This document shows positions 35,238 to 49,169 of a stretch of DNA of 64,000 nucleotides, piece after piece (positions within the stretch are counted from its first letter, which is position 1; every line of letters begins with the position of its first letter). The stretch covers positions 87,129,642 through 87,193,641 of the forward strand of contig CM026386.1 in assembly GCA_014843695.1 (NCBI GenBank), read 5' to 3'. The translations under genes were made by a program, and so were the position numbers. This DNA comes from Archivesica marissinica (taxonomy: Eukaryota > Mollusca > Bivalvia > Venerida > Vesicomyidae). The notes under the pieces are model-generated. The model had not been told where the DNA came from, did no database searches, and worked only from the letters and a program-made list of their open reading frames with translations.

Positions 35238-35873
35238 TGTATTTTCATATGAGTGGTTGTCTCATTATAAAGCACACGCCTTGCACACATTTTCAGAAAT
35301 TGAAATTATCACTAAACAAACCCAGTAATTTTCCTTGTTAAACTCTGTGACTTACTGCATTCAAAGCTAAGCTGTGACGTATGCCTCTTTGATCTTTATT
35401 TTAACAAATAAGTATAAAACTTGTGACCTCAGGAATTTCAGAAAATCAAACCAGCTACATAGTACTATAAAGTCTTGTCTATTACATATATCTATTTTTA
35501 GAACGCCCCAGTAATTTTCCATGATTATGCCAGCATTGACCCAGCTGTGGTGATTTTATATAACACATGTAGGAGATATTTTTAATTGACGATTGCCGTA
35601 GAATTTCAAATGTAAGCATCATTGTTTTTCAAAATAAATCATTATATAAATATCCAAAATATTAGATAATGCTCTTATAAAGATAAAATTTGCAATCTTT
35701 AGGTTTTGTTTTAGAACTCCAAAACTGCAGGCGTAGAAATGCGTATGTATCAGAATCATGTATATGCGTAGAAAGGCGTATATGTGGAGATATGCATAGG
35801 GTACACAAAAGGCGTATCTGTGGAGTAATGTATAGGGTACAAGAAAGGCGTATCTTTGGAGGAAAGAGATAAC
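35238..35873 (+). repeat. Inverted partner of 63010-63640
   Basis: This intronic stretch matches the reverse complement of 63010-63640 almost throughout, for example GGTTGTCTCATTATAAAGCA at one end and GGCGTATCT-TGGAGGAAAGAG at the other. Its right end contains a small imperfect tandem repeat of about 34 bp with AAAGGCGTATCTGTGGAG and TATAGGGTACA. A 60-codon frame is open in both copies but is explained by the recent duplication. It could be a dispersed mobile element or part of a segmental inverted duplication. Confidence 0.9.
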
Positions 35874-36109
35874 TAGTTTATGGCACAAGCCATAATTAAT
35901 CGTTTCCTGATCATTCAGATGCCCTGCAACTTCACACACAGGTGATAACACGGTAGACTGGTTATCGATTCTATACTCCCCAGATGCGCTCGCTAACTAC
36001 TAGCTTAAACCCAGTCTACCAGTTTTACCAATACACACAGAGACTGTGTCCTGGAAAAATCAACTTTATGGCATTTATTTTCAATTATTTATCGTATTTG
36101 GCGCCATTT
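35874..36109. other. Intron-like DNA
   Basis: Nothing recognisable; part of the intron between the FN3-like and transmembrane exons. Confidence 0.4.
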
Positions 36110-36400
36110 GCGATGGCCAGCGCGAGCCCTGACCATGGCAGGAACAGACGGTGTGCTGTCTGGTTGTGCACATTGTAACACCGTTTCGGTTGAATGATTA
36201 TTTGCGGATTTGGAATACATTTATTTGCACATTTTTATAACACAAATCGTTGACATGCTATAATTGTTCGTAAGACATCTCCAAACTTCATAATAATAAT
36301 TTTATTATTTCAATGATTTCATATATTGCACGTTCATGCCTTTTTTTCTCAACTGAAGCAACAGTGAGTGGGGAGACATATGTATTTTTCAAAAATGATT
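36110..36400. repeat. Dispersed repeat family copy (decayed)
   Basis: Contains CTGGTTGTGCACATTGTAAC, GATTATTTGCGGATTTGG, CATTTTTATAACACAAA and, further on, GGGGAGACATATGTATTTT. These match words of the family at 34618-34990 and 62250-62830, with strong decay. Confidence 0.6.
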
Positions 36401-37027
36401 TCTAGTTATTGTCTGCATTGCGTTGTGTATATAATGTGCATATTATTTATTCTAACACGACCCAGCTAATAACATACATACTTGTAAAGTAAAATCTACC
36501 TCGGGTTATTCTGCGATATACATACATTGAACTATGCTGTGCGCGCACCGTGTTTTGGCTATTCCATTTATACAATGCGTGTAAAGGTTTATGAATGAAA
36601 GTCACGTGATGTTTGTGGGAATTCGCGGAAGTGAGCTATTTTTAGAATCAGATAATCTCTTATCCGTCTTGTTTTTCTGCTAAGTAACGTTTCAGTTACT
36701 AGTCTGTACAGTTTTATTTGACAAAATAAATAATATTATTGATCACTTACAACGTTTTTCATTTATGCGCTATATTGATATTTTCCATAACAAATAACGT
36801 CATCACCCCTTACGCGGGAGGACATTTCGAAAGCCAAATGCAGCGGAGTAGCACGGCGTTTGAAGAAAATACTCCTATGATTCTCGTCTAAAATTATTCG
36901 AAGTAAGTCGTGTTAGAATCGAAATAATAAGTATCAACCGTGGTATATATTAAATAAATGAAACTGAGAAGTGTAACCAAAGAGAATGGGATCAGACAAA
37001 TTCCTTGATCTTGATTTTTCATTTTAG
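36401..37027. other. Intron-like DNA upstream of the transmembrane exon
   Basis: No gene seen. The last 25 bases form a T-rich tract ending TTTTAG, the acceptor for the transmembrane exon. Confidence 0.5.
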
Positions 37028-37141
37028 ACGAAACGCCGTTTTCGTTGGCGGCTGTTGCAGGAGGGACTTCCTCAGCTGTAGTTGTCCTGGTCATTGTTGT
37101 AGTTGTAGTTGTATTGTACAAGAGGAGGTATACAAATAAAG
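37028..37141 (+). CDS. Transmembrane exon of the Ig/FN3 receptor
   Basis: Exon of 114 bases, phase 1 at both ends; acceptor TTTCATTTTAG|AC, donor AAAG|GTAATA. It encodes ETPFSLAAVAGGTSSA, then the hydrophobic core VVVLVIVVVVVVLY and the stop-transfer KRRYTNK. An uninterrupted run of about 17 valine, leucine, isoleucine and alanine residues followed by K-R-R is a single membrane span with the C-terminus in the cytosol. It matches the strand and phase of the Ig-like and FN3-like exons upstream, so the three most likely encode one type I membrane receptor. A very strong acceptor 50 bases on (TCTGCCTCCACAG at 37179-37191) would add only D-P-E-F-L-G before a stop. That would give a receptor with almost no cytoplasmic tail, but a 50-base intron is unusually short and this is uncertain. 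Confidence 0.8.
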
Positions 37142-38215
37142 GTAATATAATAATTATAAATAATTGCACCAAATAATGTCTGCCTCCACAGACCCAGAGT
37201 TCTTAGGATAAGATCAGGGATAATGACAGTTCTATGCCTGTGTCATTCAAATAGTGACAAGGTGGCACAGACAACATTAAGTGTTACCCATATCCATCCA
37301 GTGATGTGTAGACATAAAGGGTTAAGCTGACAATGGGGCTGTTCATTCATTTAATTATTATCTTGAAAATCCTACCACATGTGATCACCATAGCAATAAC
37401 CAAGTCCATATCTTCAAGATTAAGGCCATTGTTACTTACAGTGGCTGCTAATATTTTCAAAACCAAATCAAGTCTACGCAATAAAACCACATTCCCCGTC
37501 CTTTTAATATTTTGAGTTACCACCTCCACCCTCTGGAAAAAATACCGGACAATCGCTATCTGAATAAAAATGGCATAACAAGGTATTAAAATTAATATCA
37601 ATGTAGAAACTGTAGACCAAGAATGTATGTCATCCAAATAGTTTGCAAATTAATGTACAGTGTTAGCAAATCCATCAGTATAATAAATATCTGAATTGAT
37701 ACCTTTACTACTTGATGGTTTATTCAATGTGGTTATAAGTCAAAAATCCTGCCTTAACAGACGATGACATATTGTATTTTGCAAAAACAACACATAAGCA
37801 TGTAGGCCTAATGTTTTTATTAGGGTACACAGAAATGGTATTAATCAAAAGAAAATCATCAACATTTATATTAAGCTTCCAAATAAAATGTGAATATTTA
37901 CCTGCTTTTTTCGCATTTTTCTCTTTGAAAAGTCGCATTGTGATCCCCTTAAACAAAGCATATGTTGCTGAGAGCAATGACATCATTCGTGTTCTGGAAA
38001 AATGACATGACTAAGCAAAGGAACAGAAACTGGCGATCTACGAAAACTTGGCGATACTAAGATTACTTAAAGGGTAATCCTGGGAACAAATTTGACCCCA
38101 GAGTCGGGATCACATTCTTTACATAGATTTATATAGTACAACACTTCTAAATGAAATTATTTCAAAATCAATGTCCGGATCTTTGATATTGTGCATGTAT
38201 AATCATCTATTTACA
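37142..38215. other. No supported gene
   Basis: May contain cytoplasmic exons of the receptor, but none could be identified with confidence. Frames at 37347-37637 (minus) and 37720-37986 (minus) lack signatures and splice support. Confidence 0.45.
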
Positions 38216-41200
38216 GCTAGTAGATACTTGGATATCTAAAATGGCTACTGGTAGATGAACAATAGATACTGGGAGATCTAAAATGGCTACTTGTAGATGA
38301 ACAATAGATACTGGGAGATCTAAAATAGCTACTGGTAGATGAACAATATATACTGGGAGATCTAAAATGGCTACTGCTAGATGAACAATATATACTGGGA
38401 GGTCTAAAATAGCTACTGGTAGATGAACAATATATACTGGCAGATCTAAAATAGATACTGGTAGATGAACAATAGATATTGGGAGATCTGAAATAGCTAC
38501 TGGTAGATGAACATTATATACTGGGAGATCTAACATGGCTACTGGTAGATGAACAATTGATACTGGGAGATCTAAAATAGCTACTGCTAGATGAACACTA
38601 GATACTGGGAGATCTAAAATAGCTACTGGAAGATGAACACTAGATACTGGGAGATCTAAAATGACTACTGGTAGATGAACAATAGACTCTGGGAGATCTA
38701 AAATAGCTACTGCTAGATGAAAAATAGATACTGGAAGATCTAAAATAGCTACTGCTAGATGAACAATAGATACTGGGAGATCTGAAATAGCTACTGGTAG
38801 ATGAACACTATATACTGGGAGATCTGAAATAGCTACTGGTAGATGAACATTATATACTGGGAGATCTAACATGGCTACTTGTAGATGAACAATTGATACT
38901 GGGTGATCTAAAATAGCACTGGTAGATGACACTATATACTGGGAGAAAATAGCTACTGGTAGATGAACAATAGATACTGGCAGATCTAAAATGGCTACTG
39001 GTAGATGAACAATAGATACTGGGAGATCTAAAATAGCTACTGGTAGATGAACAATAGATACTGGGAGATCTAAAATAGCTACTGGTAGATGAACAATAGA
39101 TACTGGGAGATATAAAATGGCTACTGATAGATGAATATTAGATAATGGGAGATCTAAAATAGCTACTAGTAGATGAACAATAGATACTGGGAGATATAAA
39201 ATGGCTACTGATAGATGAACACTAGATACTGGGAGATCTAAAATAGCTACTGGTAGATGAACAATATATACTGGGAGATCTAAAATGGCTACTGCTAGAA
39301 GAACAATATATACTGGGAGGTCTAAAATAGCTACTGGTAGATGAACAATATATACTGGCAGATCTAAAATAGATACTGGTAGATGAACAATAGATATTGG
39401 GAGATCTGAAATAGCTACTGGTAGATGAACATTATATACTGGGAGATCTAACATGGCTACTGGTAGATGAACAATTGATACTGGGAGATCTAAAATAGCT
39501 ACTGCTAGATGAACACTAGATACTGGGAGATCTAAAATAGCTACTGGAAGATGAACACTAGATACTGGGAGATCTAAAATGACTACTGGTAGATGAACAA
39601 TAGACTCTGGGAGATCTAAAATAGCTACTGCTAGATGAAAAATAGATACTGGAAGATCTAAAATAGCTACTGCTAGATGAACAATAGATACTGGGAGATC
39701 TGAAATAGCTACTGGTAGATGAACACTATATACTGGGAGATCTGAAATAGCTACTGGTAGATGAATATTATATACTGGGAGATATAACATGGCTACTGGT
39801 AGATGAACAATTGATACTGGGAGATCTGAAATAGCTACTGGTAGATGAACACTATATACTGGGAGATCTGAAATAAGTACTGGTAGATGAACAATATATA
39901 CTGGGAGATCTAAAATAACTACTGATAGATGAACACTAGATACTGGGAGATCTAAAATAGCTACTGACAATAGATACTAGGAGATCTAAAATAGCTACTA
40001 GTAGATGAACAATAGATACTGGGAGATATAAAATGGCTACTGATAGATGAACATTAGATAATGGGAGATCTAAAATAGCTACTGGTAGATGAACAATAGA
40101 TACTGGGAGATATAAAATGGCTACTGGTAGATGAACACTAGATACTGGGAGATCTAAAATAGCTACTGGTAGATGAACAATATATACTGGGAGATCTAAA
40201 ATGGCTACTGCTAGATGAACAATATATACTGGGAGGTCTAAAATAGCTACTGGTAGATGAACAATATATACTGGGAGATCTAAAATAGCTACTGGTAGAT
40301 GAACACTAGATACTGGGAGATCTAAAATAGCTACTGACAATAGATACTAGGAGATCTAAAATAGCTACTAGTAGATGAACAATAGATACTGGGAGATATA
40401 AAATGGCTACTGATAGATGAACACTAGATACTGGGAGATCTAAAATAGCTACTGGTAGATGAACAATATATACTGTGAGATCTAAAATGGCTACTGGTAT
40501 ATGAACAATATATATTGGGAGATCTAAAATGGCTACTGCTAGATGAACAATATATACTGGGAGGTCTAAAATAGCTACTGGTAGATGAACAATATATACT
40601 GGCAGATCTAAAATAGATACTGGTAGATGAAGAATAGATATTGGGAGATCTGAAATAGCTACTGGTAGATGAACATTATATACTGGGAGATCTAACATGG
40701 CTACTGGTAGATGAACAATTGATACTGGGAGATCTAAAATAGCTACTGCTAGATGAACACTAGATACTTGGATATCTAAAATAGCTACTGCTAGATGAAC
40801 AATAGATACTGGGAGATCTGAAATAGCTACTGGTAGATGAACACTATATACTGGGAGATCTGAAATAGCTACTGGTAGATGAACATTATATACTGGGAGA
40901 TCTAACATGGCTACTTGTAGATGAACAATAGATACTGGGAGATCTAAAATAGCTACTGGTAGATGAACAATAGATACTGGGAGATCTAAAATGGCTACTG
41001 ATAGATGAATATACTGGGAGATCTAAAATAGCTACTAGTAGATGAACAATAGATACTGGGAGATATAAAATGGCTACTGATAGATGAACACTAGATACTG
41101 GGAGATCTAAAATAGCTACTGGTAGATGAACATTATATACTGGGAGATATAAATGGCTACTGGTAGATGAACAGATATGGGAGATCTGAAATAGCTACTG

Positions 41201-44200
41201 GTAGATGAACAATATATACTGGGAGATCTAAAATAGCTACTGGTAGATGAACAATATATACTGGGAGATCTAAAATAGCTACTGATAGATGAACACTAGA
41301 TACTGGGAGATCTAAAATAGCTACTGACAATAGATACTGGAGATCTAAAATAGCTACGTAGATGAACAATATATACTGGGAGATCTAAAATGGCTACTGG
41401 TAGATGAACAATATATACTGGGAGATCTAAAATGGCTACTGCTAGATGAACAATAGATACTGGGAGATCTAAAATAGCTACTGGTAGATGAACAATAGAT
41501 ACTGGGAGATCTGAAATAGCTACTGGTAGATGAACACTATATACTGGGAGATCTGAAATAGCTACTGGTAGATGAACATTATATACTGGGAGATCTAACA
41601 TGGCTACTGGTAGATGAACAATTGATACTGGGAGATCTGAAATAGCTACTGGTAGATGAACACTATATACTGGGAGATCAATAAGTACTGGTAGATGAAC
41701 AATATATACTGGGAGATCTAAAATAGCTACTGTAGATGAACACTAGATACTGGGAGATCTAAAATAGCTACTGACAATAGATACTGGGAGATCTAAAATA
41801 GCTACTGGTAGATGAACAATAGATACTGGGAGATATAAAATGGCTACTGATAGATGAACATTAGATAATGGGAGATCTAAAATAGCTACTAGTAGATGAA
41901 CAATAGATACTGGGAGATATAAAATGGCTACTGGTAGATGAACACTAGATACTGGGAGATCTAAAATAGCTACTGGTAGATGAACAATATATACTGGGAG
42001 ATCTAAAATGGCTACTGCTAGATGAACAATATATACTGGGAGGTCTAAAATAGCTACTGGTAGATGAACAATATATACTGGCAGATCTAAAATAGATACT
42101 GGTAGATGAACATAGAAACATAATACTGGAGATCTAAAATAGCTACTGGTAGATGAACAATAGATACTGGGAGATCTAAAATAGCTACTGATAGATGAAC
42201 ACTAGATATTGGGAGATCTAAAATAGCTACTGGTAGATGAACAATATATACTGGGAGATCTAAAATGGCTACTGGTAGATGAACAATAGATACTGGGAGA
42301 TCTAAAATAGCTACTGCTAGATGAACAATAGATACTGGGAGATCTAAAATAGCTACTGCTAGATGAACAATAGATACTGGGAGATCTGAAATAGCTACTG
42401 GTAGATGAACACTATATACTGGGAGATCTGAAATAGCTACTGGTAGATGAATATTATATACTGGGAGATCTAACATGGCTACTGGTAGATGAACAATTGA
42501 TACTGGGAGATCTGAAATAGCTACTGGTAGATGAACACTATATACTGGGAGATCTGAAATAAGTACTGGTAGATGAACAATATATACTGGGAGATCTAAA
42601 ATAACTACTGATAGATGAACACTAGATACTGGGAGATCTAAAATAGCTACTGACAATAGATACTAGGAGATCTAAAATAGCTACTAGTAGATGAACAATA
42701 GATACTGGGAGATATAAAATGGCTACTGATAGATGAACATTAGATAATGGGAGATCTAAAATAGCTACTAGTAGATGAACAATAGATACTGGGAGATATA
42801 AAATGGCTACTGGTAGATGAACACTAGATACTGGGAGATCTAAAATAGCTACTGGTAGATGAACAATATATACTGGGAGATCTAAAATGGCTACTGGTAG
42901 ATGAACAATATATACTGGGAGATCTAAAATAGCTACTGGTAGATGAACAATATATACTGGGAGATCTAAAATAGCTACTGGTAGATGAACACTAGATACT
43001 GGGAGATCTAAAATAGCTACTGACAATAGATACTAGGAGATCTAAAATAGCTACTAGTAGATGAACAATAGATACAGGGAGATATAAAATGGCTACTGAT
43101 AGATGAACACTAGATACTGGGAGATCTAAAATAGCTACTGGTAGATGAACAATATATACTGTGAGATCTAAAATGGCTACTGGTATATGAACAATATATA
43201 TTGGGAGATCTAAAATGGCTACTGCTAGATGAACAATATATACTGGGAGGTCTAAAATAGCTACTGGTAGATGAACAATATATACTGGCAGATCTAAAAT
43301 AGATACTGGTAGATGAAGAATAGATTTTGGGAGATCTGAAATAGCTACTGGTAGATGAACATTATATACTGGGAGATCTAACATGGCTACTGGTAGATGA
43401 ACAATTGATACTGGGAGATCTAAAATAGCTACTGCTAGATGAACACTAGATACTTGGATATCTAAAATAGCTACTGCTAGATGAACAATAGATACTGGGA
43501 GATCTGAAATAGCTACTGGTAGATGAACACTATATACTGGGAGATCTGAAATAGCTACTGGTAGATGAACATTATATACTGGGAGATCTAACATGGCTAC
43601 TTGTAGATGAACAATAGATACTGGGAGATCTAAAATAGCTACTGGTAGATGAACAATAGATACTGGGAGATCTAAAATGGCTACTGATAGATGAAATAGA
43701 TATGGGAGATCTAAAATAGCTACTAGTAGATGAACAATAGATACTGGGAGATATAAAATGGCTACTGATAGATGAACACTAGATACTGGGAGATCTGAAA
43801 TAGCTACTGGTAGATGAATATTATATACTGGGAGATATAACATGGCTACTGGTAGATGAACAATTGATACTGGGAGATCTAAATAGCTACTGGTAGATGA
43901 ACACTATATACTGGGAGATCTGAAATAAGTACTGGTAGATGAACAATATATACTGGGAGATCTAAAATAACTACTGATAGATGAACACTAGATACTGGGA
44001 GATCTAAAATAGCTACTGCAAAATAGCTACTGTAGATGAACAATATACTGGGAGATCTAAAATGGCTACTGGTAGATGAACAATATATATGGGAGATCTA
44101 AAATAGCTACTGGTAGATGAACAATATATACTGGGAGATCTAAAATGCTACTGTAGATGAAATATATGAGCAAATAGCTACTGGTAGATGAACAATAGAT

Positions 44201-47200
44201 ACTGGGAGATCTAAAATAGCTACTGGTAGATGAACAATAGATACTGGGAGATCTAAATAGCTACGTAGATGAACATAATACTGGGAGATCTAAATGCTAC
44301 TGTAGATGAACAATGATACTGGGAGAAAATAGCTACTGGTAGATGAACAATAGATACTGGGAGATCTAAAATGGCTACTGATAGATGAACAATAGATACT
44401 GGGAGATCTAAAATAGCTACTAGTAGATGAACAATAGATACTGGGAGATATAAAATGGCTACTGATAGATGAACACTAGATACTGGGAGATCTAAAATAG
44501 CTACTGGTAGATGAACAATATATACTGGGAGATCTAAAATGGCTACTGCTAGAAGAACAATATATACTGGGAGGTCTAAAATAGCTACTGGTAGATGAAC
44601 AATATATACTGGCAGATCTAAAATAGATACTGGTAGATGAACAATAGATATTGGGAGATCTGAAATAGCTACTGGTAGATGAACATTATATACTGGGAGA
44701 TCTAACATGGCTACTGGTAGATGAACAATTGATACTGGGAGATCTAAAATAGCTACTGCTAGATGAACACTAGATACTGGGAGATCTAAAATAGCTACTG
44801 GAAGATGAACACTAGATACTGGGAGATCTAAAATGACTACTGGTAGATGAACAATAGACTCTGGGAGATCTAAAATAGCTACTGCTAGATGAAAAATAGA
44901 TACTGGAAGATCTAAAATAGCTACTGCTAGATGAACAATAGATACTGGGAGATCTGAAATAGCTACTGGTAGATGAACACTATATACTGGGAGATCTGAA
45001 ATAGCTACTGGTAGATGAACATTATATACTGGGAGATCTAACATGGCTACTTGTAGATGAACAATTGATACTGGGGATCTAAAAACTGGTAGATGAACAC
45101 TATATACTGGAGAAAATAGCTACTGGTAGATGAACAATAGATACTGGCAGATCTAAAATGGCTACTGGTAGATGAACAATAGATACTGGGAGATCTAAAA
45201 TAGCTACTGGTAGATGAACAATAGATACTGGGAGATCTAAAATAGCTACTGGTAGATGAACAATAGATACTGGGAGATATAAAATGGCTACTGATAGATG
45301 AATATTAGATAATGGGAGATCTAAAATAGCTACTAGTAGATGAACAATAGATACTGGGAGATATAAAATGGCTACTGATAGATGAACACTAGATACTGGG
45401 AGATCTGAAATAGCTACTGGTAGATGAATATTATATACTGGGAGATATAACATGGCTACTGGTAGATGAACAATTGATACTGGGAGATCTGAAATAGCTA
45501 CTGGTAGATGAACACTATATACTGGGAGATCTGAAATAAGTACTGGTAGATGAACAATATATACTGGGAGATCTAAAATAACTACTGATAGATGAACACT
45601 AGATACTGGGAGATCTAAAATAGCTACTGACAATAGATACTAGGAGATCTAAAATAGCTACTAGTAGATGAACAATAGATACTGGGAGATATAAAATGGC
45701 TACTGGTAGATGAACAATATATACTGGGAGATCTAAAATAGCTACTGGTAGATGAACAATATATACTGGGAGATCTAAAATGGCTACTGGTAGATGAACA
45801 ATAGATACTGGGAGATCTAAAATAGCTACTGCTAGATGAACAATAGATACTGGGAGATCTAAAATAGCTACTGGTAGATGAACAATAGATACTGGGAGAT
45901 CTGAAATAGCTACTGGTAGATGAACACTATATACTGGGAGATCTGAAATAGCTACTGGTAGATGAACATTATATACTGGGAGATCTAACATGGCTACTGG
46001 TAGATGAACAATTGATACTGGGAGAAAATAGCTACTGGTAGATGAACAATAGATACTGGGAGATCTAAAATAGCTACTGGTAGATGAACAATAGATACTG
46101 GGAGATCTAAAATAGCTACTGGTAGATGAACAATAGATACTGGGAGATCTAAAATAGCTACTGGTAGATGAACAATAGATACTGGGAGATCTAAAATGGC
46201 TACTGATAGATGAACAATAGATACTGGGAGATCTAAAATAGCTACTGGTAGATGAACAATATATACTGGGAGATCTAAAATAGCTACTGGTAGATGAACA
46301 ATATATACTGGGAGATCTAAAATAGCTACTGGTAGATGAACAATAGATACTGGGAGATCTAAAATAGCTACTGGTAGATGAACAATATATACTGGGAGAT
46401 CTAAAATGGCTACTGGTAGATGAACAATAGATACTGGGAGATCTAAAATAGCTACTGCTAGATGAACAATAGATACTGGGAGATCTAAAATAGCTACTGG
46501 TAGATGAACAATAGATACTGGGAGATCTGAAATAGCTACTGGTAGATGAACATTATATACTGGGAGATCTAACATGGCTACTTGTAGATGAACAATAGAT
46601 ACTGGGAGAAAATAGCTACTGGTAGATGAACAATAGATACTGGGAGATCTAAAATGGCTACTGGTAGATGAACAATAGATACTGGGAGATCTAAAATAGC
46701 TACTGGTAGATGAACAATAGATACTGGGAGATCTAAAATAGCTACTGGTAGATGAACAATAGATACTGGGAGATATAAAATGGCTACTGATAGATGAATA
46801 TTAGATAATGGGAGATCTAAAATAGCTACTAGTAGATGAACAATAGATACTGGGAGATATAAAATGGCTACTGATAGATGAACACTAGATACTGGGAGAT
46901 CTAAAATAGCTACTGGTAGATGAACAATATATACTGGGAGATCTAAAATGGCTACTGCTAGATGAACAATATATACTGGGAGATCTAAAATAGCTACTGG
47001 TAGATGAACAATAGATACTGGCAGATCTAAAATAGATACTGGTAGATGAACAATAGATATTGGGAGATCTGAAATAGCTACTGGTAGATGAACATTATAT
47101 ACTGGGAGATCTAACATGGCTACTGGTAGATGAACAATTGATACTGGGAGATCTAAAATAGCTACTGCTAGATGAACACTAGATACTGGGAGATCTAAAA

Positions 47201-49169
47201 TAGCTACTGGTAGATGAACAATAGATACTGGGAGATCTAAAATAGCTACTGGTAGATGAACAATAGATACTGGGAGATCTAAAATAGCTACTGGTAGATG
47301 AACAATATATACTGGGAGATCTAAAATAGCTACTGGTAGATGAACAATATATACTGGGAGATCTAAAATGGCTACTGGTAGATGAACAATATATACTGGG
47401 AGATCTAAAATAGCTACTGGTAGATGAACAATAGATACTGGGAGATCTGAAATAGCTACTGGTAGATGAACATTATATACTGGGAGATCTAACATGGCTA
47501 CTGGTAGATGAACAATTGATACTGGGAGATCTAAAATAGCTACTGCTAGATGAACACTAGATACTGGGAGATCTAAAATAGCTACTGGTAGATGAACAAT
47601 AGATACTGGGAGATCTGAAATAGCTACTGGTAGATGAACATTATATACTGGGAGATCTAACATGGCTACTTGTAGATGAACAATTGATACTGGGAGAAAA
47701 TAGCTACTGGTAGATGAACAATAGATACTGGGAGATCTAAAATGGCTACTGGTAGATGAACAATAGATACTGGGAGATCTAAAATAGCTACTGGTAGATG
47801 AACAATATATACTGGGAGATCTAAAATAGCTACTGGTAGATGAACAATAGATACTGGGAGATCTAAAATAGCTACTGGTAGATGAACAATAGATACTGGG
47901 AGATCTAAAATAGCTACTGGTAGATGAACAATAGATACTGGGAGATCTAAAATAGCTACTGGTAGATGAACAATATATACTGGGAGATCTAAAATAGCTA
48001 CTGGTAGATGAACAATAGATACTGGGAGATCTAAAATAGCTACTGGTAGATGAACAATAGATACTGGGAGATCTAAAATAGCTACTGGTAGATGAACAAT
48101 AGATACTGGGAGATCTAAAATGGCTACTGATAGATGAACACTAGATACTGGGAGATCTAAAATAGCTACTGGTAGATGAACAATATATACTGGGAGATCT
48201 AAAATGGCTACTGCTAGATGAACAATATATACTGGGAGATCTAAAATAGCTACTGGTAGATGAACAATAGATACTGGGAGATCTAAAATAGCTACTGGTA
48301 GATGAACAATAGATACTGGGAGATCTAAAATAGCTACTGGTAGATGAACAATATACTGGGAGATCTAAAATAGCTACTGGTAGATGAACAATAGATACTG
48401 GGAGATCTAAAATAGCTACTGGTAGATGAACAATAGATACTGGGAGATCTAAAATGGCTACTGGTAGATGAACAATATATACTGGGAGATCTAAAATAGC
48501 TACTGGTAGATGAACAATATATACTGGCAGATCTAAAATAGCTACTGGTAGATGAACAATAGATACTGGGAGATCTGAAATAGCTACTGGTAGATGAACA
48601 ATATATACTGGGAGATCTAAAATAGCTACTGGTAGATGAACAATAGATACTGGGAGATCTAAAATAGCTACTGGTAGATGAACAATAGATACTGGGAGAT
48701 CTAAAATAGCTACTGGTAGATGAACAATAGATACTGGGAGATCTAAAATAGCTACTGGTAGATGAACAATAGATACTGGGAGATCTAAAATAGCTACTGG
48801 TAGATGAACAATAGATACTGGGAGATCTAAAATAGCTACTGGTAGATGAACAATAGATACTGGGAGATCTAAAATAGCTACTGGTAGATGAACAATAGAT
48901 ACTGGGAGATCTAAAATAGCTACTGCTAGATGAACAATATATACTGGGAGATCTAAAATAGCTACTGGTAGATGAACAATAGATACTGGGAGATCTAAAA
49001 TAGCTACTGGTAGATGAACAATATAACTGGGAGATCTAAAATAGCTACTGGTAGATGAACAATATATACTGGGAGATCTAACATAGCTACTGGTAGATGA
49101 ACAATAGATACTGGGAGATCTAAAATAGCTACTGGTAGATGAACAATAGATACTGGGAGATCTAACATA
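38216..49169. repeat. 42-bp satellite array (about 261 copies before the gap)
   Basis: Unit contains AATAGCTACTGGTAGATGAA, CAATAGATACTGGGAGATCT. AGATCT, the BglII site, is present in most monomers. The period is 14 codons; the minus strand reads PVSIVHLPVAILDL repeats, broken by short deletions (for example near 38920-38950 and 44000-44330). The left three quarters contain ordered blocks of variant monomers, showing higher-order structure: the variant ACTTGGATATCT at 40766 recurs at 43452, 2686 bases later (about 64 monomers). From about 47700 to the gap the monomers are much more uniform. Frame disruptions and lack of any flanking protein sequence argue against coding. Confidence 0.97.

Noticed and set aside
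35690..35872. Conserved 60-residue peptide found in both inverted copies (also at 63010-63192)
   Set aside because: The two DNA copies are nearly identical throughout, so shared openness carries no evidence of selection. The frame covers a small imperfect tandem repeat.
36894..37172. Threonine-rich minus-strand protein
   Set aside because: It is the reverse reading of the valine-rich transmembrane exon (GTT/GTA codons give AAC/TAC/ACA-type codons on the other strand); the plus strand has the splice sites.
37347..37637. Minus-strand membrane-like frame of 96 codons
   Set aside because: Hydrophobicity follows from AT-rich sequence. No splice sites, domain or signal pattern support it, and an overlapping frame on the other strand is equally open.
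38216..49169. Hydrophobic 14-residue repeat protein (PVSIVHLPVAILDL) on the minus strand
   Set aside because: Repeated short deletions break the frame without any sign that frame is preserved, and the frames end where monomers are truncated. It is satellite.
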